The notes beneath the pieces are model-generated. The model saw only the letters and a list, made by a program, of their open reading frames with translations. It had not been told where the DNA came from and did not search any database. The translations under genes were made by a program, and so were the position numbers. Source: Lanius collurio (Eukaryota > Chordata > Aves > Passeriformes > Laniidae). From it: a stretch of 64,000 bases of DNA. The first letter of the stretch is position 1. Each line of letters starts with the position of its first letter. Positions 47,992-60,308 of this stretch are shown one piece after another. The stretch is from contig JACBWW010000050.1 in assembly GCA_020086605.1 (NCBI GenBank), forward strand, positions 1,935,145 to 1,999,144, written 5' to 3'.

Positions 47992-50900
47992 TTATACATC
48001 TGGAAATTCAGGAGGTGAGGTGGAAAAGTGTCCTGGTGGAGCCCATCTATTTCTAAACATCTCTGACAGCTGAGCAAGTGCCTGATGACAATTATATTCC
48101 ATTTGCCTCTGAAAGCAGAGATCTGCTGCTCACGGACTGCTCGCCGCCCGTCCTCCTGCCATTAGCAAGATGTGTTCTGCTGCTTGCTGGATTTTCCCAC
48201 AGACAGCTCCCAGCTCCACCAACTGGGCTGCAGTTAAATTCTCTCAAACAGCTCCCAGTTCCTTCCCTTCCAACCAAGTGCCTTTTTCCCACATCCTGGT
48301 TTAACAGGAGAATTGGAAAATATTTTAAGCAAGCGTTGTTAATAGAGCCCCATTTGGCACTTACATCCTATATTAACATATCAAACACAGTTTAACATTC
48401 AAAATCTCTCCTGTCTGGCAGCCAGGAAATTATGCCATAATGTTAATGTACATGGCCTTATTAAATTTTGCCTCTGTAATAGGGAGTCTGTTATAAGGCA
48501 AAGGGAAGAGCAATATATCACATGATATTGCAACACACACCAGCACTGCAAAGATAAAATTTCAAATAAGTACTTATGCAGCTGCTATCTGAGCATCTTT
48601 ATTTTGGATATCTTTATCAAATAACTTCATTTTTCCTGAAAATAAACCAAGAACTCAGTAAGCCACTATAGATAGGTAGTGCAGGCACCTGGGGAAAGGG
48701 GGTGGCAGGGGAAAAATAATAAGGAATGAATGCCATGGGCACATAAACCAGTGTAAAACCACATGAAACTGGTGCAATCCTGCCTCCCTTCTCCCTGCAC
48801 TGTGTCTTCCCCCTGCTGTCCCACATTGGATCAGTGAGGCACATCAGTCCACCAACCTGATTGGAATTTAACTCTGGAGAGGAAAATGCTTTTTGCCCAC
48901 TCATGGATCATCTCTGCATGATTATTTTAACAATCCCAAGGAAATAAGTGACTGAGACAAGGAATTGGTGTGAGGGGGAAAGAGGGAGATAAATCCTTCA
49001 GCAGAAACTGGTTGTGAATGAAACAGTGAGGAAGTGCAGGCAGTTGTGGAAAAATCCTCAACAAAACCAGCTGAAACTTGAAATCCAAGGTTTTTTTTTC
49101 AGTTTAAAGTCATTTAAAACAAACGCCTACATTTCCTAGAATTAATGTTTCAATTTTATTTTTAATTTACGAGAAGATTATTTATTTATTTGTTGATGTT
49201 GAATTAAGGCTGTCCTTACAAAACCAACTCAGAGCCCCTGATGAGATGCAAACACTGGGAATTAGCATCCCAGCTGCCCCTGCTTTCTGCAGGACAATAT
49301 TTCTTGGGAATCACAACATCTGGGGGCTGTGGAGTCATCTTGCTCCTTCTGCTGGCTGTGCTGCCAGGAAGCTGCATGGTTTGGGAGTGGAATTCACCAG
49401 GAAGACACTGCAGGGAACTTACACCTAGTTCTCTCTACAAAAACATCTATTCCCTGAGACTTCCATAGCAATCTGAGCAAGGAGAGCCCAACCATTCTGG
49501 AAAAGAGGGAGCAGAATAAATAGTTGGGACATCTGAACAAAACTGAGCAGTCTCTAACCAACTTTCACAACTGAAGTTCAATTTTCTTACTCTTAGGAAA
49601 TGGGAAAAGGGGTCTTGGATCATCCTGTACCTGGAGAGGAGAACTGCACCCACATTCCTGGCTCTTGCCAGCCTCCTCCATCCTGGAGGTTCCTTTGCCT
49701 GGCTGTTCAGAGTTTACCTCCAGAACACACTGATTTTGGCATCATTTAAAAATAAGCCAGGACAAATGAAGCCTTGCTGCTGAATTTCCTACTCCTGGAC
49801 TTGGGCTGTTCCCAGGACCCACAAAAGTCAACAGAATTAAAGCTTCCTGAAGTCACTGGAGCTTTAGATCTTTCTGCTGTGGCTAATTAATCTTGTTCAT
49901 TAGTTACTCCCCAGCTCCCCTTCCCTCTTCCTCATCACTTCGTGCTGGTGCACATTATTCTTGTCTTTTAAGCATTAATTGTTGCTGTGCAGGCCCTTCC
50001 TGGAAGGCATTAAATTAAATCCCCCCAGATATCCCCCCATTCCTCCTTTTGCCAGTGCCTCGGAGGCTGGGGAGCCAGGATGTGGCAGGTGCAATACAGG
50101 CCAATTAAAAAGCAAATTTGTGCTAACTGATGGGTAATCTGCACTGGGAACCACCAGTGACATTAAGGGATATCTGGGGAAAACTGTCATTAAGCAAATT
50201 CCCCCACTGCTGGCACAGCTCTGACACCTCCACGTGTTGTGGCTGTTGCAAGGTGAGTTCCCTACACTTCTGCCCTTGGAATTTTTTCCTGTTCTCCCTG
50301 AATCTTGGACAAACCACTGAGCAAGGGACAAAAGGAGGCAGAGGTGAAGTGAGTTAAACCAGCCGTTAGTCTGCTTTTTATTTGCTTCACTTTTGCAGCT
50401 ATGGAAAAAAACCCCATACCCAAACCAAAACAACTACAACAAAAAACACACAAAACCCACCCCCAACAGCAAGCCCACAACTCTATAAAATTTCTACTTA
50501 TTTAACACATACTATAGTTTTATGTGTGTTTATGTATATATGTATAGATTTATATATGAGAATGAAATTCATATTCATCAAATGCAAAACAAGGGTGGCA
50601 CCAGCTGAGCTTGTGACCTGCTCAGCTGCACAGCTGAATCCATGGTCTGGCACCTCAACATATTAAACATTTACCGTATTTTATTGGTATAGATGATATA
50701 TCACATATAATACATGGTATATGATGATTGAAGGTTCTATATTATCATAGAGCAGACAATAAATAGTGCAAGTCCTTTTCTCTCTCTACAGTCCAACACT
50801 GGGAATGTTATCCCAGATTTTCACTACACAAAAGCAGAATGAAATGGAATTGTGTGAGCCAAAATCCTTTCTGAGTGGCAATTTCCACTTACCACTTGCA

Positions 50901-51470
50901 AATATTGATCCAAGATTAAATTACTTTCCCCCCTTCTTTGTGTGGGGACCTTCAGAAGATGTTTCCGCTTTTTTTTTCACTTTGAAAGAGCATAAAACCA
51001 TACAATCTTGACATGAAGACTTCCAAAGCTCAGTCTGTTTGAAAATGCTCCAGTTGACTGAGCAGTGCTCAGAGCAAATGGCCTGGATGGTGATCCTGGA
51101 GAGATCCTATTTCTCATGAGGGAGAAATGCAGTGGCACAAGGCTCCCTGACTTTGGCAAGCTAAAGGATAAGGATTAAATGTGTTTATGCCTGTTCAGGC
51201 ATTTGGAATCCCTTGGCAGCCAGAATGAATCCTTCCCCGTGTTTCTTTTGCAGGTCTGTCACAATCCTTCTGGAGCACACCTTTCTGCAATTCCAGCCTT
51301 CCTTGGCTCCGTGTGGGGACAATCCTGGACAGACAAAATCACTGGGGAGAGCCTGGCACTGGAGGTTCTGTAGGAACTGTACAGAAGGTTACAAAGAAGG
51401 CCAAGGGAAGCCAAGCTCTCCAGGTGGAGATCAGAGGGATTCCCCCAAATTCCTTTTTTAGGTGATTTTT
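47992..51470. other. Unique DNA, no gene supported
   Basis: About 3.5 kb of non-repetitive sequence. Parts at 48060-48500 and 49850-50240 have AT-rich, possibly conserved texture ('tggctaattaatcttgttc', 'gccataatgttaatgtacat'). An A/C-rich patch lies at about 50405-50470. No coding exon recognised. Confidence 0.5.
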
Positions 51471-51900
51471 ATAGAATCACAGAATAAACTAGGTTGTAAG
51501 ATAATCCAGTCCAACCTGTGACCTGACACCTCCTCACCAACTTAACCATGGCACTGAGTGCCACGTCCAGCCTTTTTTTAAACACCTCCAAGGACGATGA
51601 CTCCACCACCTCCCTGGGCAGACAATTCCAGTGCCCAGTCACTCTCAGTGAAGAATTTCTTTCCAATGTTCAACCTAAACTTCTCCTGGTGCATCTTAAG
51701 GCTGTGTCCTGTCATTCTGTCCGTGGTTGTCTGGGAGAAGAGACTGACCCCCACCTGGCTACAACCTCCTTTCAGGGAGTTGTAGAGAACTCTCCCCTGA
51801 GCCTCCTTTTTCTCCAGGCTAAACAACCCCAGCTCCCTCAGCCATTCTTCGTAGGATCTGTGTTCCAAGCCCTTCCCCAGCCTTGGTGCCCTCCTCTGGT
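51471..51900 (-). repeat. CR1 LINE copy, reverse orientation, older type
   Basis: 'Atagaatcacagaataaact', 'tgacacctcctcaccaactt', 'catggcactgagtgccacgt', 'gactccaccacctccctggg', 'ctggctacaacctcctttca', 'agcctcctttttctccaggc', in CR1 antisense order. It is the longest reverse-oriented CR1 copy complete within the window. The 333-codon frame 51548-52549 and the 150-codon opposite frame overlie it and are not genes. Confidence 0.93.
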
Positions 51901-52312
51901 GCCAGGACTGACATTTCCAAAGGCAAAGCTCCCCACACAGCTCATCTCTTCCCTCTTGGCTGGGCTGCAGGAGACAAACCGAGTGGACTTTGGTGCCCAG
52001 GGGATCTCTTTGCTGGATGGCTGCTCCCAAATCCCAGGGTCACTCAGGTCACCAGTGCCCTGGTCAGGGCTGGGGATCATCAGTGGGGCAAGCCCAGCCC
52101 TTGCTCTCTGGAGTCACACCACAGTCACGCTTCCCTCAAATCTGAGTGGATTTTTGAGCCCATCCTGCATCCATACCTGGACCAGCAATCCCTTACTCAG
52201 TTGCCAGTTCTCTCCTGATGGAGGTGTCCCTGCTGGAAAGAAGCTCAGCTCTAATAAAATAACACCCTCTACAAGAAAGGCTGATCTCACATATAAAAAA
52301 AAAAAATCTCAG
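51901..52312. other. Unique DNA between two CR1 copies
   Basis: GC-moderate sequence without recognisable family membership, ending in an A11 run (52296-52306). Confidence 0.45.
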
Positions 52313-52498
52313 ATAGAATCATGGAATCCTGGAGTGGTTTGGGATGGAAGGGACCTTAAATTCATCCCATTCCATCCCCTGCCATGGGCAGGGACACCTT
52401 CCACTAGATCACTTTGCTCCAGTCTGACCTGGAACAATTTTAGGAACAGCTACAGCTTCTCTAGGCAGCCTGTGCCAGGGCCTCACCACCCTCACAGC
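52313..52498 (-). repeat. CR1 LINE 3' fragment, reverse orientation
   Basis: Tip 'atagaatcatggaatcctgg', then 'gtttgggatggaagggacct', 'ccctgccatgggcagggaca' and 'cagcctgtgccagggcctca'; stops after 'accaccctcacag'. Confidence 0.95.
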
Positions 52499-55410
52499 AA
52501 AAATAGCTGTCAAATATCTGTAAAATATTCGGCATTAACACATTTCTAAATTACTCTTTATTTTGCTGTGTGGATATAATTAAAGAGTGCTTGTTTTCTG
52601 AATATTGCTGATCATTTAACAAACAGAGGGACTCGGTTTATAAAAGCAAAAGACAATTTCCCAAATGCTCAAGTAAAGGGTTCTGCTGGTGTCCAGCTCA
52701 TGTGTGAAAGCATTCAGTGTAAGCTCATGTGGTTGTGACATTATCAATAAAGTCATCTCTATATGCAGGGCTGGATTTTAGGCTGGATTTTAGGCTGGAT
52801 TTAAGGGGTTATGCAAAAAAGCCCAAATCTGAGCCAAAGATGGGTGCTGTTTGTTTTGACACACTGTGCCTACATAAGAAGCAGCCTGTGTTTGTTTTAC
52901 AGATGTATTTTCCATGATCACACGCACCAGAGACAGGGAATGAAAAGCCACAGAAGTGTTGCTCTTGTATTTATTTTACAGATCCATCCAATTTTAGTGG
53001 TGTCTTTTATTAAAGAGAGATTTTGAAACAAAGCAGCATCTCAACTGCTAAATCAGCTTCAATCCAAACATCTAAATTCTAATTTGAAGCTAAGCCTGAA
53101 CAAACCCAACAAAACTTTTGCAGTTTTTAAGCAAAACCAATGTATTGAGTGCCAGGATCTGATCTCTTTGTACTTAAATTATCACACTCCATCATTTTCC
53201 TCTCTTATTACTGGGTTCCTGAGGCTGGGGGCAGCTCAGTATTTCTTTCCTATTGGAGCTGGAAGGCAGGAGGAAATAAATAACATCTTTTACAATCCCA
53301 CGCTGTCGATACAGATGCCAGATTAATAGCTCTGGAGAATGATGAGCTCTGATACAATCGAGGGGGAAGAATTATGTCTGCAGGAAAAATAATAGGAACA
53401 AAGTGCATTATCTGCCTTTCTTCAGTATTTCTCAACTCCTTCTTGCCTCACTGGCTGGAGAGAGATGGACCTGGGCAGAGGGTGGCAGGGGAGCCATCAT
53501 TTGCATAACTGAACATAAACTTTGACAGTGTTTAGCAGTTATCTTCTCTTTTCTGTGATTTTTAAATGCACATAGAAATTATGGTTTATATGACGTGGGT
53601 TTGGTTTTGATGTGCCTGTGGGGATAGTGGTTGTGCTTCTAAAAAATAACTTAAAATCAGGACAGAAATCCTGGAAAGAGTTTTCTTGGGAAATCATGGG
53701 AAAGACCATCAGGTTTTCATTTTCTCCCTGCTGTCTCTTTGAATGACCCTTTCAGGAGATGGATCATACTTTTTGCTCCTGAATAATAATTTTCTCAGAC
53801 TACCCCATTCTATCCCAGAGCATCCCATAACATGCTGGCACTTGGTGGTTCCTTGTTTTATTGGCCAGGCTGCTCCTTTAGTGTCAGTCTGTGAATAACA
53901 ACACCGAATACCTGGAATAAAACTTTGGCATCAAAAAAGAAAAAGTCAACTGAAATATCAAACTTTTACAAGGAGGAGAAGAAAGCAGCAAAGGATTTAA
54001 ATGAAGCCTACAAACCAAGCTGTTATACTCTGTTAAAAAAAACCCCTTCTGGCTGCAAACCTCAGTGATAGGTAATTATATTTCTAAATGAGGCAATCAT
54101 TGTTAAGCTATGAAGAATATAATTAATTTTATAACATTCTGTAGTGTTGTAGTCAATACAGATAATAGACTTTTTGAGATATTAGCTGTCCAAACACATC
54201 CAAGTCATTTAAAGAATCTCATTGTGCATTCTCTTAACTGAAGTCAACAGTAATAAAGCCCTTTTCTGTCACTCAGATAAACTCAGACAGGGGCTGAAAT
54301 GAATTAACTGAGTTTCAAGAAATGGGTGCAGCTCCACTTCACAGATATTCCACCAGCTTCCAGCTTTATTTCAGAAGTTTTTTGGTTTGCAATGCAGTTT
54401 GCAGTGGGCCAGATTTGTTTGTTATATAATCACACTGATTCAAGCTAGAGATTTATAGGAGAGGGGGAGAAAAAAAAGAACTAAGCAAACCAAAAATCTA
54501 AGAAACAATTATTCTTTCAGATTAGGGACCATCAGAGTCACTCTCATGGATCTTATCAGGGACAACAGAGAATCCACCAGAGGAAAATTCATGAAGTGAA
54601 TTGCAAATGTGTGAAAAAAAATTAAAAGTAAGAATTACTCAGCAAGCAAAGCTCTCAGATCCTTAAAACAAAAGCTTTGTCATTTAAAAATACCCTTCTG
54701 CTTGCAAAAAAAGATTGATTCTGGTTCCAAGATCAGTCTATAGCTGCAATCTCTGAAAAATACAGAGGATCACAGCCCAAATAAGAGGCCACCAGTTCAC
54801 ATCTTTGGAGCAAAGCTGAGGTCTACAGAGGGTTGTGCAAACAGAAACCTTTGGAAGCAAGAAATGCTTGGAGAGAGATGAAGGAGGAGCAGATTGCTCT
54901 GGTCCCAGTCCCCACCTCCCAGCTCACACTTCAGAGAGGCTCTTTTTCTCTATTTTATCACCGCTGAAAAGCAGGACTGCCCCACCCCTGAGGGACTGAG
55001 GGTGGGCCGGGGGATGCTCAGGGACAAAAAGCAAATGTTGGTGTGGCACACAGCTGCTCAGGAGAGCAGTTTGGAGCTGTAAAAGAATGCTGAGGTTGTC
55101 TTGTGCTGGGCCAGGAGCTGGACTTTGAAGATCCTTGTGACCTTCTTGGTGACATGAGAAGCCTCTGGCAGGGGGTCACCTTTGGGTCTTTCCTGACACA
55201 AGCAGACACACTCCACTGGAGAGGGTGGGCTGTGCTGCTGGCTCTGTGTGGGAGCACAGATGTGACATCAGGGCAGAACTGGGGGGAGGGGACCAAAATG
55301 CCCACACTGTTGCTTCTCAGAGAGGCTTTTTGGCGCCAGGAAAAATGCCACCTATTTGCATTCCACAGCAACCCCTGATGACAAGGTGTGTCCACAGGAA
55401 GGTAAATACT
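52499..55410. other. Unique DNA, no gene supported
   Basis: Mostly AT-rich unique sequence with a small 12-bp repeat; the open frames show no recognisable domains. Confidence 0.5.
52769..52804. repeat. 12-bp tandem repeat, 3 copies
   Basis: GGCTGGATTTTA repeated three times, the third copy ending in TTAA instead of TTTA. Confidence 0.9.
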
Positions 55411-55687
55411 ATGGGATCATGGAATATCCTGAGCTGGAAGGGACCCACAGGATCACTCAGTGCAGCCCCTGTCCCTGCACAGACACCCCAACAATCCCAC
55501 CCTGGGCATCCCTGGCAGCGCTGCCCAAACGCTCCTGGAGCTCTGGCAGCCTCGGGGCCGTGCCCATTCCCTGGGGAGCCTGGGCAGTGCCAGCACCCTC
55601 TGGGGGAAGAGCCTTTCCCTGATCTCCAGCCTGACCCTGCCCTGGCACAGCTCGGCCATTCCCTGGGTCCTGTTTCTGGTCACAGAG
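55411..55687 (-). repeat. CR1 LINE copy, reverse orientation, second subfamily
   Basis: Tip 'atgggatcatggaatatcct', 'gagctggaagggacccacag', 'catccctggcagcgctgccc', 'gagcctttccctgatctcca', ending 'gtcctgtttctggtcacaga'. It is the reverse-complement counterpart of the copy at 60577-60823. Confidence 0.92.
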
Positions 55688-55754
55688 AAAAAAGTGGAAA
55701 GAAACACAGAGTTTATGTTTTCCTTCCTTTCTCCACTCCCTAAAGTTAATTCAG

Positions 55755-55860
55755 GCCTTGAGCACCCCGATCTAGTGGAAGGTGTCCTTGCACATGGCAG
55801 GGATTTGGAACAAGGTGAGATTTAAGGTCCCTTCCAATGCAAACCATTCCATGATTGTAT
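55755..55860 (+). repeat. CR1 LINE 3' tip fragment
   Basis: 'Gccttgagcaccccgatcta', 'gtggaaggtgtccttgcaca', ending 'aaaccattccatgattgtat'. It is a sense-oriented terminus facing the reverse-oriented copy 70 bases to its left. Confidence 0.9.
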
Positions 55861-58800
55861 CAATTTGTGCAGGTACAATATTCAGCAAATGTCCACAGGA
55901 GAGTTCTGTGGGATGACAGAGAAAATAGTTGTGGCAAAGAGCTTGTCTACCATTCACTCACTGCTATTTCCTGTGGATTAAAGTGGCAGATTGACATAAA
56001 TCAATCAAATACTCATTGTCTGCTTGTAACTTGTGGGAAGGAACTGAAAGCAAGACTTTTTTTGTGACTTTCCCCCCCACTGCAACGGCAGTAATTGGCA
56101 GGACATCAAAGGACAATGGGCTGCTTCGTGTGGTATTTTGGCTCAGCAGTGCTGGATTCTTCCAAGGAAGCCAGATACCACCAGAGCACACCCCTCCACT
56201 GGAATTCAGAGCAGGGATCAGTGTTTTGGTTCTGCCCTTCACACTGTATGTCCATACTGACTGATGTGGGGGGCAAAACAGAAGGTGCTTTCCAAGCTGA
56301 TGGGAAAAACAGTGTGGAAACGGCTCTGCATCCAATTACCAGTGTGGGGGGAGGCTGTGAATGCAGAAAAGAGTGCAGGTCTCTCTGCCACTGCACAGCT
56401 CGTTCCTCACCACAGGACTCGTTGGTAGAAATGATACAATTATTTTACCTCCTTATTGCACAGAATCTTTTAGTCACGACAGGAATAATGTGAACTTCAA
56501 ACGTGCACATTCCTAGTGAACAGACCAAGAGAAATGCTGCAATTACAGACTGCATCACAGTCACAGGTATTACAGGGAAATATGGCTTAATTTATTTAGT
56601 CATTTCATCCTCAGCTAAATTGTGTTTTAAAAATAATTGGGATTTTACATTTATAGCACTATCCTTGTCATGGGAAAGGCTTAGACATGAACAGGAACCA
56701 TGTCTTTTATCACATTTAACCCTCCTGCTCTGCTTCTTTCCTTCAGGAGGAGAGGAAAGAAGGGGAAAATGAAATAATAAAAAACTCCACTGCATGCTAA
56801 ATGCAAGCAAAAATTCACAAATGGAATAACCTGGGCAGGGATCACTGAGAGGGAGAAGCTTTTCAGAGCAGTGTGGGCTTGTAACCATTAGTTACAACAG
56901 CGTCTAAAAGTCCTGGTGACACAATTATGCTTAAAATTAAAATTTTAAGCACAGAGTTTTGTCTTTTTGGCTTTAGCAGTTTATCTGTGTCAGCTCCAGT
57001 CCGGGCTGGGCTGGACCCAGCAACTTCATCCTTGTTTTCCTGTGCAGCCCCAGTGGGGTCCAACACAACCAGTGCATTCCAGGTGCCTGGTTGTCTTCCT
57101 CCACATTATTAACAATCCTTTTGCTTCACTGATCCTTTCCACCTCTTCCCTCATTTATAGGGGACCACTTGTGACAGGTACCCCATGATCTGGATGGTTC
57201 CTCCACCACCTCTTCTTCTCCTTCCATGTAAACGCTTCACTCCTTTGTTTAAAACCTTCACTTTGCCTCTTAATTGTACAAGTTCAGAGTGGAACAACTG
57301 AATGCAATTTAATAAAGCAAACAGATTAATAGAGAGAAAAACAAGAGACATTAAATAATAGTCTCAGCAATTAGATGAGGAAAGGAATTAAATCACTTAA
57401 TTTGAGGGCCTTAGCATTATTCACTGTAGAACTTAATTTGAATTAATATGCAGTGTACACACATTAATAAATGTCATATATGGGTGGCTCTATAATGAGG
57501 AATATTGAAAGTAATAGCAAAAAGGATTAATCCCTACATTCTCCATAAAAGTGCTTATTTAAGGTCTGGCAGACTACTGCTCTAATGAGAAAGTTATAAT
57601 GCAGAAATAGAGTGCTGTGAATGAGACAAGGTTCAGCTGTTGGATGAGCTCTTAGGTTCAAAGTGAAATAAATGTGGTTGTTTATTCCTTTTTTGCTGTT
57701 ATTTTCCTGTCATCTGGGCCAACCTTCTGGTGCAATGGCCATTCTGAGCACGGGAGTGTAACTGGAACTATGGGGAATGTCAGGCTTTTCCACAAGCTGT
57801 TCTACTCACTTCAGAGCTGCATTTTTCAAGGGTTAGGCTGGCTGGGGCTGTGGAAATTGCAAGGTCATTGTGTTGTAATTCTCCTGCTTTCTGGAAAAAA
57901 AGAAAAGTTTGTTACTCTTTGGCTCAATTTCAGAAGTTCTGAGGCAAATGGTCAAGGTTTATGAGAAAAGTGGGTTTGGGCCACAGCAAAGTGGAATTTT
58001 CTCTGTTGGCTGGGGCCAAGAGGCTCATTTAATAACAGAAATATTTATGTACCTACCTGGTAATTTTTAAGCAGTTTCTGGATGCAGATCCTGAAGTTGC
58101 CCAATTAAACTGTATTTATTTTTAAATGAATCTAGCAATCAATCCCTTTGACAAAGACTCTGACTGTAAATCATGCACTACACCACCCAAAGGAATATCC
58201 ATTGTCTTCCTCTTTTCCCAAGGAAAAGAAAGCCAGATATGAACCTGTTGGGGCTGGAAGTGTCCTTCAGAGTCCGTCCTCTGACCTTGAGTGACTTCCT
58301 GGGTCTCAATATTTGCAATCTCTCTTTATTGCTGAGAATCTGTGAAATTACCTAATAATTTGTTTTATAATTTCACCTCTTTTGGTTAAACTCTGTTGCT
58401 ATATGTGTAATGCAGAGTTTTTTTTTTTTTTTTGTTAATGTTCTGGTGGATACTCCCCCACAAAACACCAATGATAGCAAAGAACCAAATCCAGAAACTG
58501 AATGTTGCTCGTTCATTAGAAGCTCCAAGATGATTTAATGACCTTGTTACAACAGCATTTTCACAACTTAACATTTTATTTCTGCAAGTGCTTAGTCACT
58601 CAAGTAAACATTCAAGCTTTTTAATAGCATTTTCCCAATAAATATATTTAATTGATATTTCATTTCAAAGCATAAAAAAGGACCTCACACTGGCATAATT
58701 TAAACCTCTATACATGAATATCAATATTTTTTCCCTTGAAATCCCAGTAATTATACACTTACTGCTCTTCTAATTGGATATGAGTGTCATCACCTACCAC

Positions 58801-59988
58801 AGGGCAACTGATTGCAGGAACAGCCTAAATGTTCTGTCCTGCTAAAACCCTTTAATGGCAAAGCCTCCACGAGCACAGGAAAGCCAGAGTTAACAGAACT
58901 CTTATGCTTTTAGCAGCTTGTCAGATTTTATTAGAATTTGTGAGATTCTATATTTGCTTTTTATCTCTAAACCACTGAGTTCTTATAAGGACTGACATGT
59001 TTTGTAACAAAGCAAGTAACTTGCCATGCTGTGGTGGAAAGGAGGGAAAACTGCAAATGTGTTCATGTGAAATAAGTCATTATACAGAGGTTTTTAAAGG
59101 GAACTAATGTGATGTTTATTTACACAAGTACCTGGCTTTTCTCTGTTTCCAGGCTTTGGCAGTGAACCAAGGAATTGTCATTGCAGTGCGTGAGGCAGCT
59201 TTACTGAACACATGGCTGTGCTGCCACATGGAACTAAAATTGTGCCATTCCACCCTGTTTACACAGTGGAAAATAAATCCTGCGCCTATTTTTATAAGAT
59301 CTCAGCTGTGCCCAAAGTGGCACAGCAGAGCAGCCCTCTTTCATAAAATTTAAATATTCAGGATGAGCCTGTTGGAGCACTGGGATATTCGCAGTGAGGA
59401 TGCTGTTAATCCTGAGAGAAGCTGGGATAATATTTCCCAAAGGGGCCCAACTTTCCCTTTTAGGAGTTAATTAGGTGCTCCAGGGTCTGTGTGTCAGCAA
59501 AAGGGTAGGTGAAAGTTAGGCAGAAAGTTCTCATGAGACAGCAGTGATAAAGTGCTGCTGTTCATATACATTATATATATTTATATATGTATACACATGT
59601 TCAGTGCTGGATAGAGAAATGTGCTGATGTTTAATGTCCCTGCCTGCCTGAAGAATTCCCCAGATTCCCAAGCTTTTATACCATAAAATGCCATGCTTCA
59701 GGAATGTTCCAAGCAGCTAACTGCAGTGAGGAGTCCAGCCACAACCCAATCTATCAGACAACAGCATCGAGCCAGATGTATTTCAGTGACAAATTTAAAC
59801 TCAGTCATGGTAGGTTGACTTTATTATCCTTTTATAAGTGGAAGGACAACCCCAACAAAATATTTTCCATGGTAGTCCAAGAAGAAGGAACTTCTTAAGT
59901 GTTTGACATCATCCAGAGGAATGGTAGGGCTAAAATGTGGAAACTGCAAGTGAAGGTTAACATCAACATCTGGTTGAACTTTAATGCA
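55861..59988. other. Unique DNA, no gene supported
   Basis: About 4.1 kb of AT-rich unique sequence with a T-run near 58420-58434. The 57350-57620 block is rich in TAAT motifs. Open frames up to 132 codons have no recognisable domains. Confidence 0.5.
57350..57620. other. Candidate conserved non-coding element
   Basis: Dense homeodomain-like motifs: 'aattagatgagg', 'cacttaatttgag', 'acttaatttgaattaatatg', 'acacattaataaatgtcat', with no simple-repeat structure. Enhancer function is inferred from texture only. Confidence 0.28.
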
Positions 59989-59992
59989 GCAC
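59989..59992. repeat. Target-site duplication GCAC (left)
   Basis: Four bases immediately before the TG of the composite LTR element. The matching GCAC follows the far end of the composite at 60560-60563. Confidence 0.6.
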
Positions 59993-60287
59993 TGTCGCCC
60001 TGATTTTTAGAAATCTTTTAGCCTTCTGATGTTTTCATTCTAGTTGCAAACTTTCCCACACATTGTTCTATAAACAACTCAGTTGTTTTGCATTCCTTCG
60101 TAGAGGTGGAGAAAGTTGATGGATTGGTAACCTGTCCAGTGTCATTGGAGAGGTGGCCCTTTCACCCTCCAATCCACTGTCACTTTTGTAAAACTATAAA
60201 TAGTGGAGTCAGAAAATAAACTTCCCTCTTTTGCTCACCTTCAGCTGATGTGTTCGCGCGTGTGTGCTCTCGTGTCCTACAGCGACA
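59993..60287 (+). mobile_element. LTR copy A (complete U3-R-U5)
   Basis: Begins TGTCGCCCTG and ends CTACAGCGACA, giving a perfect 6-bp terminal inverted repeat (TGTCGC/GCGACA). A TATA box (TATAAATAG) lies at 60195-60203 and AATAAA at 60215-60220. Comparison with the tailed copy B places the poly(A) site just after 60242, so the R region must be very short and U5 is about 45 bases, with CpG-bearing 'ttcgcgcgtgtg'. A compact TATA-AATAAA arrangement is known in retroviruses with short R regions. Confidence 0.82.
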
Positions 60288-60289
60288 TC

Positions 60290-60308
60290 TTTTTTTTTTT
60301 TTTTTTTT
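60290..60308 (-). repeat. T19 tract: poly(A) tail of copy B
   Basis: Nineteen T on this strand, i.e. A19 on the reverse strand. It begins directly at the point where copy B departs from copy A, about 20 bases past AATAAA, so it looks like a post-transcriptional tail. Confidence 0.75.

Noticed and set aside
51548..52549. 333-codon open frame, the longest in the window
   Set aside because: It runs antisense through two CR1 copies (51471-51900 and 52313-52498) and the DNA between them; the peptide is a translation of CR1 3' sequence with no domain.
60290..60308. T19 as a transcription terminator after a stem
   Set aside because: This is eukaryotic DNA with no small RNA gene upstream; the tract is better explained as the poly(A) tail of the inverted LTR copy.
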